This document shows positions 28,018-36,287 of a DNA stretch of 64,000 bases, piece after piece. The stretch is from NCBI RefSeq assembly GCF_049856295.1, contig NZ_JBNDMZ010000007.1:124001-188000 (forward strand). The letters run 5' to 3'. Both the position numbers and the translations under genes were made by a program. Below the pieces are notes generated by a model. The model was not told the DNA's origin, did no database searches, and saw only the letters and a program-made list of their open reading frames with translations. Numbering within the stretch: the first letter of the stretch is position 1; the number at the start of each line of letters is the position of its first letter. This DNA is from JB111 sp049856295 (GTDB lineage Bacteria; Actinomycetota; Actinomycetes; Actinomycetales; Actinomycetaceae).

Positions 28018-28991
28018 GCGAGGGCCCGGCTCGGGAGAGCGCCGCACCGGCGCACGGGGCGGGAGGGCACGGCCCGACGGCGGTCGACACCGCGGTGTGC
28101 GCCGTCGTCGTCACGTACTCCCCCGACCTCGAGCGGCTCGACCCGCTCCTCACGGCGCTGGGCGCCCAGTGCGCGCGCGTCGTCGTCGTCGACAACGGGC
28201 CGGGCGGTTCGGGGCTCGAGGCGGCCTGCGAGCGCCACGGCGCCGAGCTCGTCGCGCTCGGCGAGAACACGGGCATCGCGAACGCGCAGAACGTCGGGAT
28301 CGAGCGGGCGGTGGCGGACGGGGCCACCCACGTGCTGCTGAGCGACCAGGACTCGCTGCCCGCCCCGGACATGGTGGCCGAGCTGCTCGCCGGTCTGGAC
28401 CGCGGCGAGGGGCAGGGACGAGGACCGGTCGGCGCCGTCGGGCCCGTCGCGGGTGACGTGCGCTCGGAGACCGAGGAGCTCGTCTACGTGTCGCGGCGCT
28501 GGGGCCCGCGGCGCGCACGGCCGGACGAGGTCGACGACGACGGACTGATCGACGCCGCCTTCCTCATCGCCTCGGGCTGCCTCGTACCGGCCGCGGTGCT
28601 CGAGCGCGTGGGGCCGATGAACGCGGACTGGTTCATCGACCACGTCGACCTCGAGTGGGGGCTGCGCGCGCGGCGGGCCGGGTACCGCCTGCTCGCCGTG
28701 ACGACCGCGCGGCTCGACCATGCCCTCGGCGACAGCCTCGTCAAGCTGCCCGGGCGCGCCCAGGAGGTGCACGTCCACTCGGCGTTCCGCACGTACTTTC
28801 TCGCGCGCAACACCGTGCTGCTCCTGCGCTCGGGGCTGCTGCCGCCGGCGTGGGCGGTCGGCTACGCCGTGTGGCTGGGCAAGTACGTCGCCTTCAATTC
28901 ACTTCTTGTTCCTGGCCGGATCGACCGCGCACGGAGGATGATGCGGGGTGTGGTCGACGGAGTGCTCGGCCGCACCGGTCCCGCTCGCTGA
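28014..28991 (+). CDS. GT2 glycosyltransferase, probable rhamnosyltransferase
   Basis: The 325-residue protein starts at the GTG overlapping the rmlC stop. After a Gly/Ala-rich N-tail of about 25 residues the GT-A fold begins: AVVVTYSPDLERLDPLL, VVVDNGPGG, LGENTGIANAQNVGIERAV. LLSDQDSLP supplies the metal-binding acidic residues. MNADWFIDHVDLEWGLRARR contains the acceptor-side acidic cluster. It resembles RfbF/WbbL-type rhamnosyltransferases, and coupling to rmlC supports rhamnose as donor. The acceptor is unknown. Confidence 0.9.
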   Translation: MSEGPARESAAPAHGAGGHGPTAVDTAVCAVVVTYSPDLERLDPLLTALGAQCARVVVVDNGPGGSGLEAACERHGAELVALGENTGIANAQNVGIERAVADGATHVLLSDQDSLPAPDMVAELLAGLDRGEGQGRGPVGAVGPVAGDVRSETEELVYVSRRWGPRRARPDEVDDDGLIDAAFLIASGCLVPAAVLERVGPMNADWFIDHVDLEWGLRARRAGYRLLAVTTARLDHALGDSLVKLPGRAQEVHVHSAFRTYFLARNTVLLLRSGLLPPAWAVGYAVWLGKYVAFNSLLVPGRIDRARRMMRGVVDGVLGRTGPAR

Positions 28992-29000
28992 GGAGCCCAG

Positions 29001-31145
29001 ATGTCCTTCCCCCGTCCGCGCCTCGCCACCCTGTGGCTCGCGCTCGCCACCGCCGGCGCCGCACTGGTCGCCCCGTCGGCCGCCGTCGCCTCCCCGCTCG
29101 GGCCAGTCGGGACCGACTCCCCCGACGACGACGGATCGCCCGGTGCCGCGGCGTCGTCGTCGGACGGTGTCTCGTCGTCGCCGGACGGCACCACGACACC
29201 CGACGGGATCGGCTCCCCGGACGGCATCGGCGCACCCGATGCGGGCGCCCTGCCCGAGGGGTCGACGGACGCCTCCTCCGAGGCCACCACCGATGACGGG
29301 ACCACCGCCACCGAGGTGTACCCGCGCCCCGCCGACGGCACGTGGGAGATCGAGGGCCACGGCTGGGGCCACGGCATCGGCATGTCCCAGTGGGGCGCCC
29401 AGGGCGCGGCGCTGCAGGGCGTGAGCAGCACCGACATCCTCTCCTTCTACTACCCGGGCACCCGGCAGGCGGACATCGGCAACCCGGTCGTCCGCATCCG
29501 CCTCCTCGCCCTCGCGGGTCGGACGTCGGTCACCGCGTGGGCGCCGTCGGGCCAGACGCTGCGCGCCACCGCGGGCGGGACGAACCTCGGCGCCCCCGCG
29601 GGCGGCCGCCTGACGGTCACGCGCACGTCGACCGGGTTCCGGCTCGAGCACCGCACCACGCCGGGCGGGTCCGTCGGCTGGTCGACGACGACCACGGCCC
29701 CGGTCACGCTCGCCACGAACGACGGCGTCGTCGTCGGGGCCTCCCCCACCGGCGGCGGCACCTGGTACCGCGGCGAGGCCGCCGTCCAGCCCACCTCCGG
29801 CACGCTCGAGGTCGTCAACCACGTGCGGATGGAGGACTACCTGCGCTCGGTCGTCCCGCGCGAGGCGCCGGCGTCCTGGCACTACTCGGCCCTCGAGGCG
29901 CAGTCCGTGGCCGCCCGCACCTACGCCCGGCACGAGATGCGCACCGGCGGCATCTACGACCTGTGCGACACGACGAGCTGCCAGGTCTACGCGGGCCGCG
30001 GATCTGTGAGTGCGAGCGGCGCCCTCACCGGCCACGAGCACGCCCGCACGGACATCGCGATCGCCTCGACCAACGGACGCATCCTCGAGGGGCGGACGAC
30101 CGCCGGGGGCGCGTGGGGCCCGGCGTTCACGCAGTTCTCGTCGTCCAACGGCGGCTACTCGGTGGCCGGCTCGCGCCCCTACCTCATGGCCCGCGCGGAC
30201 CCGTGGTCCGGGACCGCCCCCGGCGACCCGGTGACGAGCTGGTCGACCACCCTGCGTGCCACCGACGTCGACGCCCGGTGCGCCGCCGGCGGGACCGTGC
30301 GAAGCCTCGTCGTCACCGCGCGCGACGGCCGGGGCGACCTCGGCGGGCGCATCACCGGCCTGCGGCTCGACTGCACGACCGGCCCGGTCGACGTCACCAC
30401 CGAGTTCACCCGTCGCCTCGGCATGCGCTCGAGCTGGTGGCGGCCGGTGCCCGAGGAGTACCCCTCGGTGTTCTTCCTCAACGACGCCTGGACCGCGTGG
30501 GCGAACCACGAGGTGCGCCTCGGCGCCGCCACCTCCTCGCCCCTGGCCGGCGACTGGGACGGCGACGGCACGGACACGGTCGGCGTGCGCGACGGCAACC
30601 GCCTCACGCTCGCCCGCGACCACAGCGGCGCGACGACGACCACCCTCGACTACGGCCGCGCCGGCGACGTGCTGCTGACCGGCGACTGGGACGGCGACGC
30701 GGGCGACAGCTTCGCGGTCCGCCGCGGGAACACCTACCTCCTGCGCGACGCCCTGACGTCGGGGGTCGCCGACACGGTGCTCGACTACGGCCGGGCGGCC
30801 GACGAGGTGTTCGTCGGGGACTGGGACGGCGACGGCGTCGACACGCTCGCGGTACGCCGCGGGAACCGGTTCTTCGTGTCGAACTCACTCGTCTCCGGCT
30901 GGGCCGATGCCGAGCTCGACTACGGCCGGGCCGGGGACACGGTCCTCGTGGGCGACTGGGACGGCGACGGCGTCGACACCTTCGCCGTGCGGCGCGGCAA
31001 CACCTACCTCGTGCGCAACGAGCTGACCTCGGGCGACGCGGACATCGAGCTCGCCTTCGGACGCGCGAGCGACTCGGTCGTCGTGGGCGACTGGGACGGC
31101 GACGGCGAGGACACCCTGGGCGTGCACCGCGTCGAGGCCTGGTAG
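29001..31145 (+). CDS. Secreted SpoIID/LytB-domain protein with five C-terminal 45-residue repeats
   Basis: The 714-residue protein starts at an ATG behind GAGGAG, nine bases after the glycosyltransferase. A signal peptide (~1-31) and Ser/Asp-rich linker precede the SpoIID/LytB domain (GHGWGHGIGMSQWGAQGAAL; VEDYLRSVVPREAPASW-like segment; QSVAARTYARHEM). SpoIID proteins are lytic transglycosylases that act on denuded peptidoglycan glycan strands. The C-terminal part has five GDWDGD-type units starting at residues 517, 561, 606, 651 and 696, i.e. 44 then 45-residue steps. The same module occurs on the C40 peptidase and amidase below. Confidence 0.93.
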   Translation: MSFPRPRLATLWLALATAGAALVAPSAAVASPLGPVGTDSPDDDGSPGAAASSSDGVSSSPDGTTTPDGIGSPDGIGAPDAGALPEGSTDASSEATTDDGTTATEVYPRPADGTWEIEGHGWGHGIGMSQWGAQGAALQGVSSTDILSFYYPGTRQADIGNPVVRIRLLALAGRTSVTAWAPSGQTLRATAGGTNLGAPAGGRLTVTRTSTGFRLEHRTTPGGSVGWSTTTTAPVTLATNDGVVVGASPTGGGTWYRGEAAVQPTSGTLEVVNHVRMEDYLRSVVPREAPASWHYSALEAQSVAARTYARHEMRTGGIYDLCDTTSCQVYAGRGSVSASGALTGHEHARTDIAIASTNGRILEGRTTAGGAWGPAFTQFSSSNGGYSVAGSRPYLMARADPWSGTAPGDPVTSWSTTLRATDVDARCAAGGTVRSLVVTARDGRGDLGGRITGLRLDCTTGPVDVTTEFTRRLGMRSSWWRPVPEEYPSVFFLNDAWTAWANHEVRLGAATSSPLAGDWDGDGTDTVGVRDGNRLTLARDHSGATTTTLDYGRAGDVLLTGDWDGDAGDSFAVRRGNTYLLRDALTSGVADTVLDYGRAADEVFVGDWDGDGVDTLAVRRGNRFFVSNSLVSGWADAELDYGRAGDTVLVGDWDGDGVDTFAVRRGNTYLVRNELTSGDADIELAFGRASDSVVVGDWDGDGEDTLGVHRVEAW

Positions 31146-31172
31146 CAGGCCCACGAGCTCACCGCCGAGATC

Positions 31173-32210
31173 TCAGCGCTCGGGCTGCCCGTCCCCGTCC
31201 GCAGGCACGGACCCAGTCCCGTCCGCGGGCACCGGGCCCGCCTCGTCCACAGGCACCGGCCCGGCCTCGTCGACCGCCACCTCGGCGGCACCCTGCGGCG
31301 CGTGCCGCCGGACGAGCACGCCGGTGCCCAGGCCCAGCGCGAGGTCGACCACGGTGAGCAGCACCCGCGACATGAGGATGGTGACGAGCACGCCGCCCCC
31401 GCTGAGCAGACCGGCGAGCATGATGCCGAGGATGCTCTCGCGCACACCCACGCCGGCGGGCACGATGACGACGAGGAACCCGACCACCCACGCCAGCGCG
31501 TAGCCGCTGACCGCACGCGCGAACGTCCCGAGCGTGGGGTCCAGACCGACGGCGGTGGCGATGAGCCACACCTGCAGGCCGGCCAGCAGCCAGCCGACGA
31601 TCGCCCACGAGGATGCCCTCAGCACGCCCCGCGCGGAGAGCGGGTGCTCGAGCGGTGGGCGCCGGATGAGCTTCAGCGCCACGCCGAGGATGCGGTTGAG
31701 CACGGGCGGCAGGAGCACGACGACGAACACCGGCAGGAACCAGACGACCCACCCGACCTCGGAGCGCACGGCCGGGTCGAACGCCACCGCACCGGCGGCG
31801 AGCGCGAGGCCGGTGACGATGGAGACGAGCAGCGAGACGACCATGCCGGAGACCGACCGGCGCCGCGGGATGTCGATGTCCTTGCCCATCTCGGCGGCCG
31901 CCACGATGTTCCACACGCCTCCCGGCAGGTACTTGCCCACCTGGGACACGAAGAACAGCCGCGCCGCCGGGGCGAGCCCGAGCCGGGACCCGAGGTCGAT
32001 GAGCACCTCGCGCCACGAGAGCATCGTCGCGACGACGTAGAGGACCGAGACGAGCAGGCCGACGACGACGATCCACCACGGCATCTGGCTGAGCGAGTCG
32101 ACGACGATGTCCCACTGGTTGGCCACCGCCAGGACTGCCGCGCCGATCGCCGCGACGAGGAACAGGCCGCGCACCCACGGCGACCGCAGGGCTCCGAGGA
32201 TCTTCTTCAC
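31173..32210 (-). CDS. Flippase-like LPG_synthase_TM domain membrane protein
   Basis: The 345-residue product has about eight helices in the lysylphosphatidylglycerol-synthase TM family (MLSWREVLIDLGSRLGLAPA; FFVSQVGKYLPGGVWNIVA; VVIVPAGVGVRESILGIMLA). The tRNA-dependent catalytic domain of MprF is absent, so it is a flippase- or accessory-type member. The tail repeats EAGPVP-like units (VDEAGPVPVDEAGPVPADG). Its GTG overlaps the stop of the GT4 gene, so it is the last gene of a three-gene operon. It could move a lipid-linked glycan or aid the glycosyltransferases. Confidence 0.88.
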   Translation of the reverse strand: MKKILGALRSPWVRGLFLVAAIGAAVLAVANQWDIVVDSLSQMPWWIVVVGLLVSVLYVVATMLSWREVLIDLGSRLGLAPAARLFFVSQVGKYLPGGVWNIVAAAEMGKDIDIPRRRSVSGMVVSLLVSIVTGLALAAGAVAFDPAVRSEVGWVVWFLPVFVVVLLPPVLNRILGVALKLIRRPPLEHPLSARGVLRASSWAIVGWLLAGLQVWLIATAVGLDPTLGTFARAVSGYALAWVVGFLVVIVPAGVGVRESILGIMLAGLLSGGGVLVTILMSRVLLTVVDLALGLGTGVLVRRHAPQGAAEVAVDEAGPVPVDEAGPVPADGTGSVPADGDGQPER

Positions 32211-33307
32211 GAGGTCAGCTCGCGCCACAGGGGCTCGACGACGGCGGACGGCGTGAGGTCGCGGGCCCGTTCGCGCGCGCGGGCGCGGAGGTCGGCGACC
32301 CGCTCGGGGTCCGCGAGGAGGCGCTCGAGCGCGTCGGCGAGCGCGGCCGGGTCGCCCGGAGGGACCAGCAGCGCGGCGTCGCGGAGGAACCGGCGCTGCG
32401 GTGGGGTGTCGGAGGTGACGACGGCGCAGCCCGCGGCGAGCGACTGGTAGACCTTGTTCGGCACGACCTTGAGGCCCTTGTCGGTGTCGCCGAAGATGCC
32501 GAGACCGATGTCGTGGGCGGCCACGAGGTCCGGCAGCTCGTCGGGAGCGACCCAGTCGACCCACTCGATCCCGGGCACGCCGCCCAGGACAGCCCGCGCC
32601 TCGGCGTGGTCCTGCCCCGTGCCGACGAGCGTGACGCGCAGCGGGACCCCGCGCCGGTGGAGCTCGGCGAGCGCCCGGGCGATCGTCACGGTGCCCTGCA
32701 GCGGGGTGAACAGCCCGTAGAAGACCATGCGGGGCGTGGCCGAGGTGCTCGTGGCGCGCCGCTCCCCCGCCAGCCGCCAGACCTCGGTCGCACCGACGGG
32801 GACGACGACGGTCCGCTCCCGCACGGCCGGCGCCGCGAGCTCGGCGTGCTCCTCGGTGTCGACGACGACGACGTCCGCCGCGCCGGTCGCCATCCGGTCG
32901 AGCGCCGAGAGCGCGGCTCCGCGGACCCGGTCGTCGACGCCCCGGTCCCGCGCGGTGCTCGCGGCGAAGATGAGGTGGTCGAGGACGATCGTCGCGCGCG
33001 GGAACAGGGCCCGGGCGAGGAGGACGTCGAAGTGTCCGAGGTAGCCGACGACGACGACGTCGGGCGCCCGCTCGCCGCCGAACGCGAACGAGCCGTCGAC
33101 GAGCCCGGCCCAGCGACTCGCCAGACGCGCGGCCAGCCGCGGGAGGAGCCACGGCCGCCGCAGCATGTCGACCCGGTCCGCCGTGGTCAGGCCGAGCGGG
33201 CGGTCGAGCTCGCGGACCGTGGCGCCGCGCGCGGCGAGGCCCGCGAGCAGAACCCCGGAACGCGGGTGGACGGACGTGTCGTAGGTGCCGAAGCCGAGAA
33301 CCCTCAC
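32207..33307 (-). CDS. GT4-like glycosyltransferase
   Basis: The 366-residue GT-B protein opens MRVLGFGTYDTSVHPRSGVL. The donor-binding half has RMVFYGLFTPLQGTVTIARA, VTLVGTGQDH, and LGIFGDTDKGLKVVPNKVYQ with SLAAGCAVVTSDTPPQRRFL, the usual GT4 pattern of a nucleotide-sugar binding Lys/Glu region. The GTG start overlaps the upstream GT2 stop (GTGA), and its own stop overlaps the flippase-like gene. Sugar and acceptor cannot be inferred. Confidence 0.87.
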   Translation of the reverse strand: MRVLGFGTYDTSVHPRSGVLLAGLAARGATVRELDRPLGLTTADRVDMLRRPWLLPRLAARLASRWAGLVDGSFAFGGERAPDVVVVGYLGHFDVLLARALFPRATIVLDHLIFAASTARDRGVDDRVRGAALSALDRMATGAADVVVVDTEEHAELAAPAVRERTVVVPVGATEVWRLAGERRATSTSATPRMVFYGLFTPLQGTVTIARALAELHRRGVPLRVTLVGTGQDHAEARAVLGGVPGIEWVDWVAPDELPDLVAAHDIGLGIFGDTDKGLKVVPNKVYQSLAAGCAVVTSDTPPQRRFLRDAALLVPPGDPAALADALERLLADPERVADLRARARERARDLTPSAVVEPLWRELTS

Positions 33308-34752
33308 CGGCCCGGACGCCCCTGACGCAGCTCCTCGGGCGCGGCGACGTCGGCGTGGCCGTCGGTCGCGTACCCGTTCGTGCCGTTCGCCTCGGGCGCG
33401 CCGTAGCCGTCGGCCCCGGCCGACGCGTATCCGGCCGGCTCGTACCCGGCGTGGTCGTCGCCCCCGATGCCGCCGATGTCCCGCGGCACCCCGTTGCTGT
33501 CGACCCCGGACGCGGCCCCGTTCGGGGCGACGGCGTAGTCATGGGAGCCGGGCACCACGGCGGCCGGGGTTCTCAGGTGGGGGACCTCGGGGACGGTCGC
33601 GCGTCCGGTCGTCGGCTCCGCGGCCCGCGGCGCGGTGCCGGCGGACGGGGCGTCGCCCGGTGCCGGTCCCACGCGGGCGGCGTCCCGACCCGGCTGCGCG
33701 TCCGCGCCGCGACCCCCGGCCGTGACGGACGGGTCGGGCCGGCCGTCGAGGACCACGGACGGTCCGTCCATCACGGCCGTCGAGGTCTCGCCGAGCCGGG
33801 CCGAGATCGCGTGGTCGGAGTACTGAAGGGACTTCACCCGCTCGAGGTTCTCCTCCATCAGCACGCGGTTGGTGCGCAGGAGGTCGGCGATGACGGACAG
33901 CGCGAGGCTCAGCAGGGCGCCGATGAGCGCCGCGGTACCGAAGATGAGGGACTGGACGTGCCCGCCGGCCTCGCCCATGAGGAACAGGACGAGGAACCGC
34001 ACGAACGGCACAAGCCCGGCGACGAGCAGGATCGTGCCGACGGTGCCGAGGATCGCGTGCGGCTTGAACATGAGGTACGAGCGGATGATCGCCGTACCGG
34101 ACTTGAACATGTGCTGCCAGATGTTCTTGAACAGCCGGGACTCGCGGGTCTTCGGGTTCGTCGCGATCGGCACCGACGCGATCCGCAGGCGCTTGTTGCC
34201 CGCCTGGATGATCGTCTCCATGCAGTAGGAGAACTGGGTGACGACGTTGAGCCGGATGAGCGACTCCTTGGAGTACGCCCGGAACCCGGACGCCGCGTCG
34301 GGCAGCTTCGTGCCGGCGGCGAGGTTGACGACGTCGGAGCCGACCTTCTGCATCGCCTTCTTGAACGGCGAGAAGTGGGCGATCGTCGCCGTCTGGCGGT
34401 CGCCGATGACGATGTCGGCCTCGTTGTGGACGATCGGCTGGACGAGCTCGCCGATGACCTCCTGGGGGTACTGGTTGTCGCCGTCGGTGTTGACGACGAT
34501 GTCCGCGCCGTGGGCCAGGGCGTAGTCGACGCCGTCGCGGAACGAGCGGGCGAGCCCCTGGTTGCGCGAGTGCCGCACGAAGTGGGTGACGCCGAGGTTC
34601 TTCGCGACCTCGACGGTGCGGTCCGTCGACCCGTCGTCGACGACGAGGATGTGGACCTCGTCGATCCCCGGGATCTCCCGCGGGATCGTGGCCAGGACGA
34701 GCGGGAGGGTCTCCTCCTCGTTCAGGCACGGGATCTGCACGAACAGCTTCAT
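33304..34752 (-). CDS. GT2 polyprenyl-phosphate-type glycosyltransferase with disordered tail
   Basis: The 482-residue protein begins MKLFVQIPCLNEEETLPLVL. The DPM1/ArnC-like GT-A core has HILVVDDGSTDRTVEVAKNL and NTDGDNQYPQEVIGELVQP with its acidic metal motif. Two membrane helices follow around 240-310 (AILGTVGTILLVAGLVPFVR; FGTAALIGALLSLALSVIAD). The last ~150 residues are Gly/Ala/Asp/Pro/Tyr-rich and probably disordered. Such enzymes load a sugar onto a polyprenyl phosphate for use outside the membrane. The ATG has GAGG six bases upstream. Confidence 0.9.
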   Translation of the reverse strand: MKLFVQIPCLNEEETLPLVLATIPREIPGIDEVHILVVDDGSTDRTVEVAKNLGVTHFVRHSRNQGLARSFRDGVDYALAHGADIVVNTDGDNQYPQEVIGELVQPIVHNEADIVIGDRQTATIAHFSPFKKAMQKVGSDVVNLAAGTKLPDAASGFRAYSKESLIRLNVVTQFSYCMETIIQAGNKRLRIASVPIATNPKTRESRLFKNIWQHMFKSGTAIIRSYLMFKPHAILGTVGTILLVAGLVPFVRFLVLFLMGEAGGHVQSLIFGTAALIGALLSLALSVIADLLRTNRVLMEENLERVKSLQYSDHAISARLGETSTAVMDGPSVVLDGRPDPSVTAGGRGADAQPGRDAARVGPAPGDAPSAGTAPRAAEPTTGRATVPEVPHLRTPAAVVPGSHDYAVAPNGAASGVDSNGVPRDIGGIGGDDHAGYEPAGYASAGADGYGAPEANGTNGYATDGHADVAAPEELRQGRPGR

Positions 34753-34834
34753 GGGGTACCTCGGGTGTCGGTCGCGGCGCACCCGCGGCTGCCCCGCGAG
34801 GCAGCGGTCGGGCTGGCCCGGAACCTGGCCAGGG

Positions 34835-34840
34835 TACCGT
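34835..34840 (+). promoter_or_regulatory. Putative -10 in the divergent 34.75-34.89 kb promoter region
   Basis: TACCGT (plus strand) sits inside GGGTACCGTA, which also contains TACGGT/TACCCT on the minus strand. It may therefore serve both the membrane gene at 34893 and the GT2 gene starting at 34752. No convincing -35 is seen. Confidence 0.4.
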
Positions 34841-34892
34841 AGGGGCCGCGCGAGGCCTGGGACGTCCCCTCGGCGTGAAGGGGAGATCACTG

Positions 34893-36287
34893 GTGGCAGA
34901 CGGCGTGGACGACGGGGGTGCTCGAGCACCGGCCCCCGACCTGCCGTCGGAGCAGCCGGGCACCCGGTGGGCGCGCCTGCGGCCCGAGCTCCCCTGGGCC
35001 GGCGGAGTCGGCGTCCTCGCCCTGCTCATGAGCGTGACGGCGATCCTGTTCGGCACCTCGCTGTCCGCGCTCGACGAGCAGACGCACCTCGACTACGCCT
35101 ACCAGGTGGCGCACGGAAACCTGCCGGCCGACGGCGACCGGCTCTCCGACTACGTCCTCGACCAGTGGTCGTGCCGCGGGCAGTCCAACCTGCCCGACCT
35201 GCCCTCGTGCGAGGACGCCCTGGCCGACGAGGTCGAGCCCACCGCCTACCCGGCGCTGGGGCAGAACTACAACTCCTTCCACCCGCCCACGTACTACGTG
35301 ACGCCGGCGGCCACCGGGCTGGTGGCCGAGGCGGTCGGCCTGGAGTTCTCCACCGGCGCCCGGTTCGCCAACGCGCTGTGGCTCACGGCCGGCGTCGTCG
35401 CGGTGTACGCCGCCCTGCGCACGTGGCGCCTGCCGAGGCCGACGGCGGCCTCGGGCGCGGCGCTGCTGCTGGCCTTCGAGCCCGTCATCGTCTCCGGCTG
35501 GCAGGTGACGAACGACGGCCCGGCCATGCTCGTCGGAGCCGGCGCCCTGTGGGTGCTCGGCCGGTGGGCGCTGCACGGCCGCATCGGCTGGCTGTGGCCC
35601 ACGCTCGTCGCCCTGCTGGCCGCGGGCACCAAGGTGATGAGCGCCGTCGCGATCCTCGCCGTCGTCGGCCTGATCGCCACCATGGCGGTCGCGGACGTGC
35701 GGCGGCGCGACTGGCGCACGCTCGGGCACCGGGCGGCCACCGTGCTCGCGCCGGTCGCCGTCGTCGCCGCCTGCATGGTCGGCTGGTCCCGGTTCCAGGC
35801 CGGGCGAGGGGCCGAGGGCTGGGACAACCCGCTGTACGGGATCAGCACGCGCCCGGTCGAGGGCAGCCCGTGGGACGAGACCGTGCCCACCCTGTTCGAC
35901 GCGTTCGGGCTCGTGAAGTCCTCGCAGTTCCCCGGCGAGCTCACCGGCTGGCAGCTCGACACGGTGACGGCGGCCTGGTGGGTCCTCATGGCGGCCGCGC
36001 CGTTCATGGTCCTCGTCGCGTTCGGCGCCGGCCGCGCGGAGCGCCTCCTCGGCCTGGCGGCGATCGCGGGGACGATCGGGGCGGGCATCATCGTCCAGGG
36101 CCAGGAGGTCCTCAGCTCCGACCACGCCTTCCGACTGATCTCGGGCCGGTACGCGATCACCCTGCTGCCGATCACGGTGGCGGCGCTCGTCGCCTCCCTG
36201 CACCACCGCCGTCTCGGCACGTTCCTCCAAGTCGGCGTCGCCGTCAGCGTCGCCGTCATGTGGCTGTCCCTCTCAGGAGTTCTATGA
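34893..36287 (+). CDS. Polytopic membrane protein, DUF2142/GT39-like
   Basis: I prefer the GTG at 34893, seven bases after AAGGGGAG, over an in-frame GTG 18 bases upstream; this gives 464 residues. About ten helices are present. After helix 1 comes an external loop with ALDEQTHLDYAYQVAHGNLP, an Asp/Glu pair like the catalytic loop of GT-C enzymes. FHPPTYYVTPAATGLVAEAV and SGWQVTNDGPAMLVGAGALW follow. It likely uses a polyprenyl-linked sugar. It is coupled to the next gene by ATGA and the two share the TND and DE loop motifs. Confidence 0.82.
   Translation: MADGVDDGGARAPAPDLPSEQPGTRWARLRPELPWAGGVGVLALLMSVTAILFGTSLSALDEQTHLDYAYQVAHGNLPADGDRLSDYVLDQWSCRGQSNLPDLPSCEDALADEVEPTAYPALGQNYNSFHPPTYYVTPAATGLVAEAVGLEFSTGARFANALWLTAGVVAVYAALRTWRLPRPTAASGAALLLAFEPVIVSGWQVTNDGPAMLVGAGALWVLGRWALHGRIGWLWPTLVALLAAGTKVMSAVAILAVVGLIATMAVADVRRRDWRTLGHRAATVLAPVAVVAACMVGWSRFQAGRGAEGWDNPLYGISTRPVEGSPWDETVPTLFDAFGLVKSSQFPGELTGWQLDTVTAAWWVLMAAAPFMVLVAFGAGRAERLLGLAAIAGTIGAGIIVQGQEVLSSDHAFRLISGRYAITLLPITVAALVASLHHRRLGTFLQVGVAVSVAVMWLSLSGVL

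Noticed and set aside
24959..28991. Horizontal acquisition of the polysaccharide locus marked by integrase, tRNA or IS remnants
   Set aside because: No such remnant was seen, and the base composition looks the same as in the core genes.
30500..31140. The DWDGDG repeats as dockerin or EF-hand domains
   Set aside because: The Asp spacing resembles a Ca2+ loop, but the 45-residue beta-type units and five-fold layout do not match the two-helix dockerin fold.
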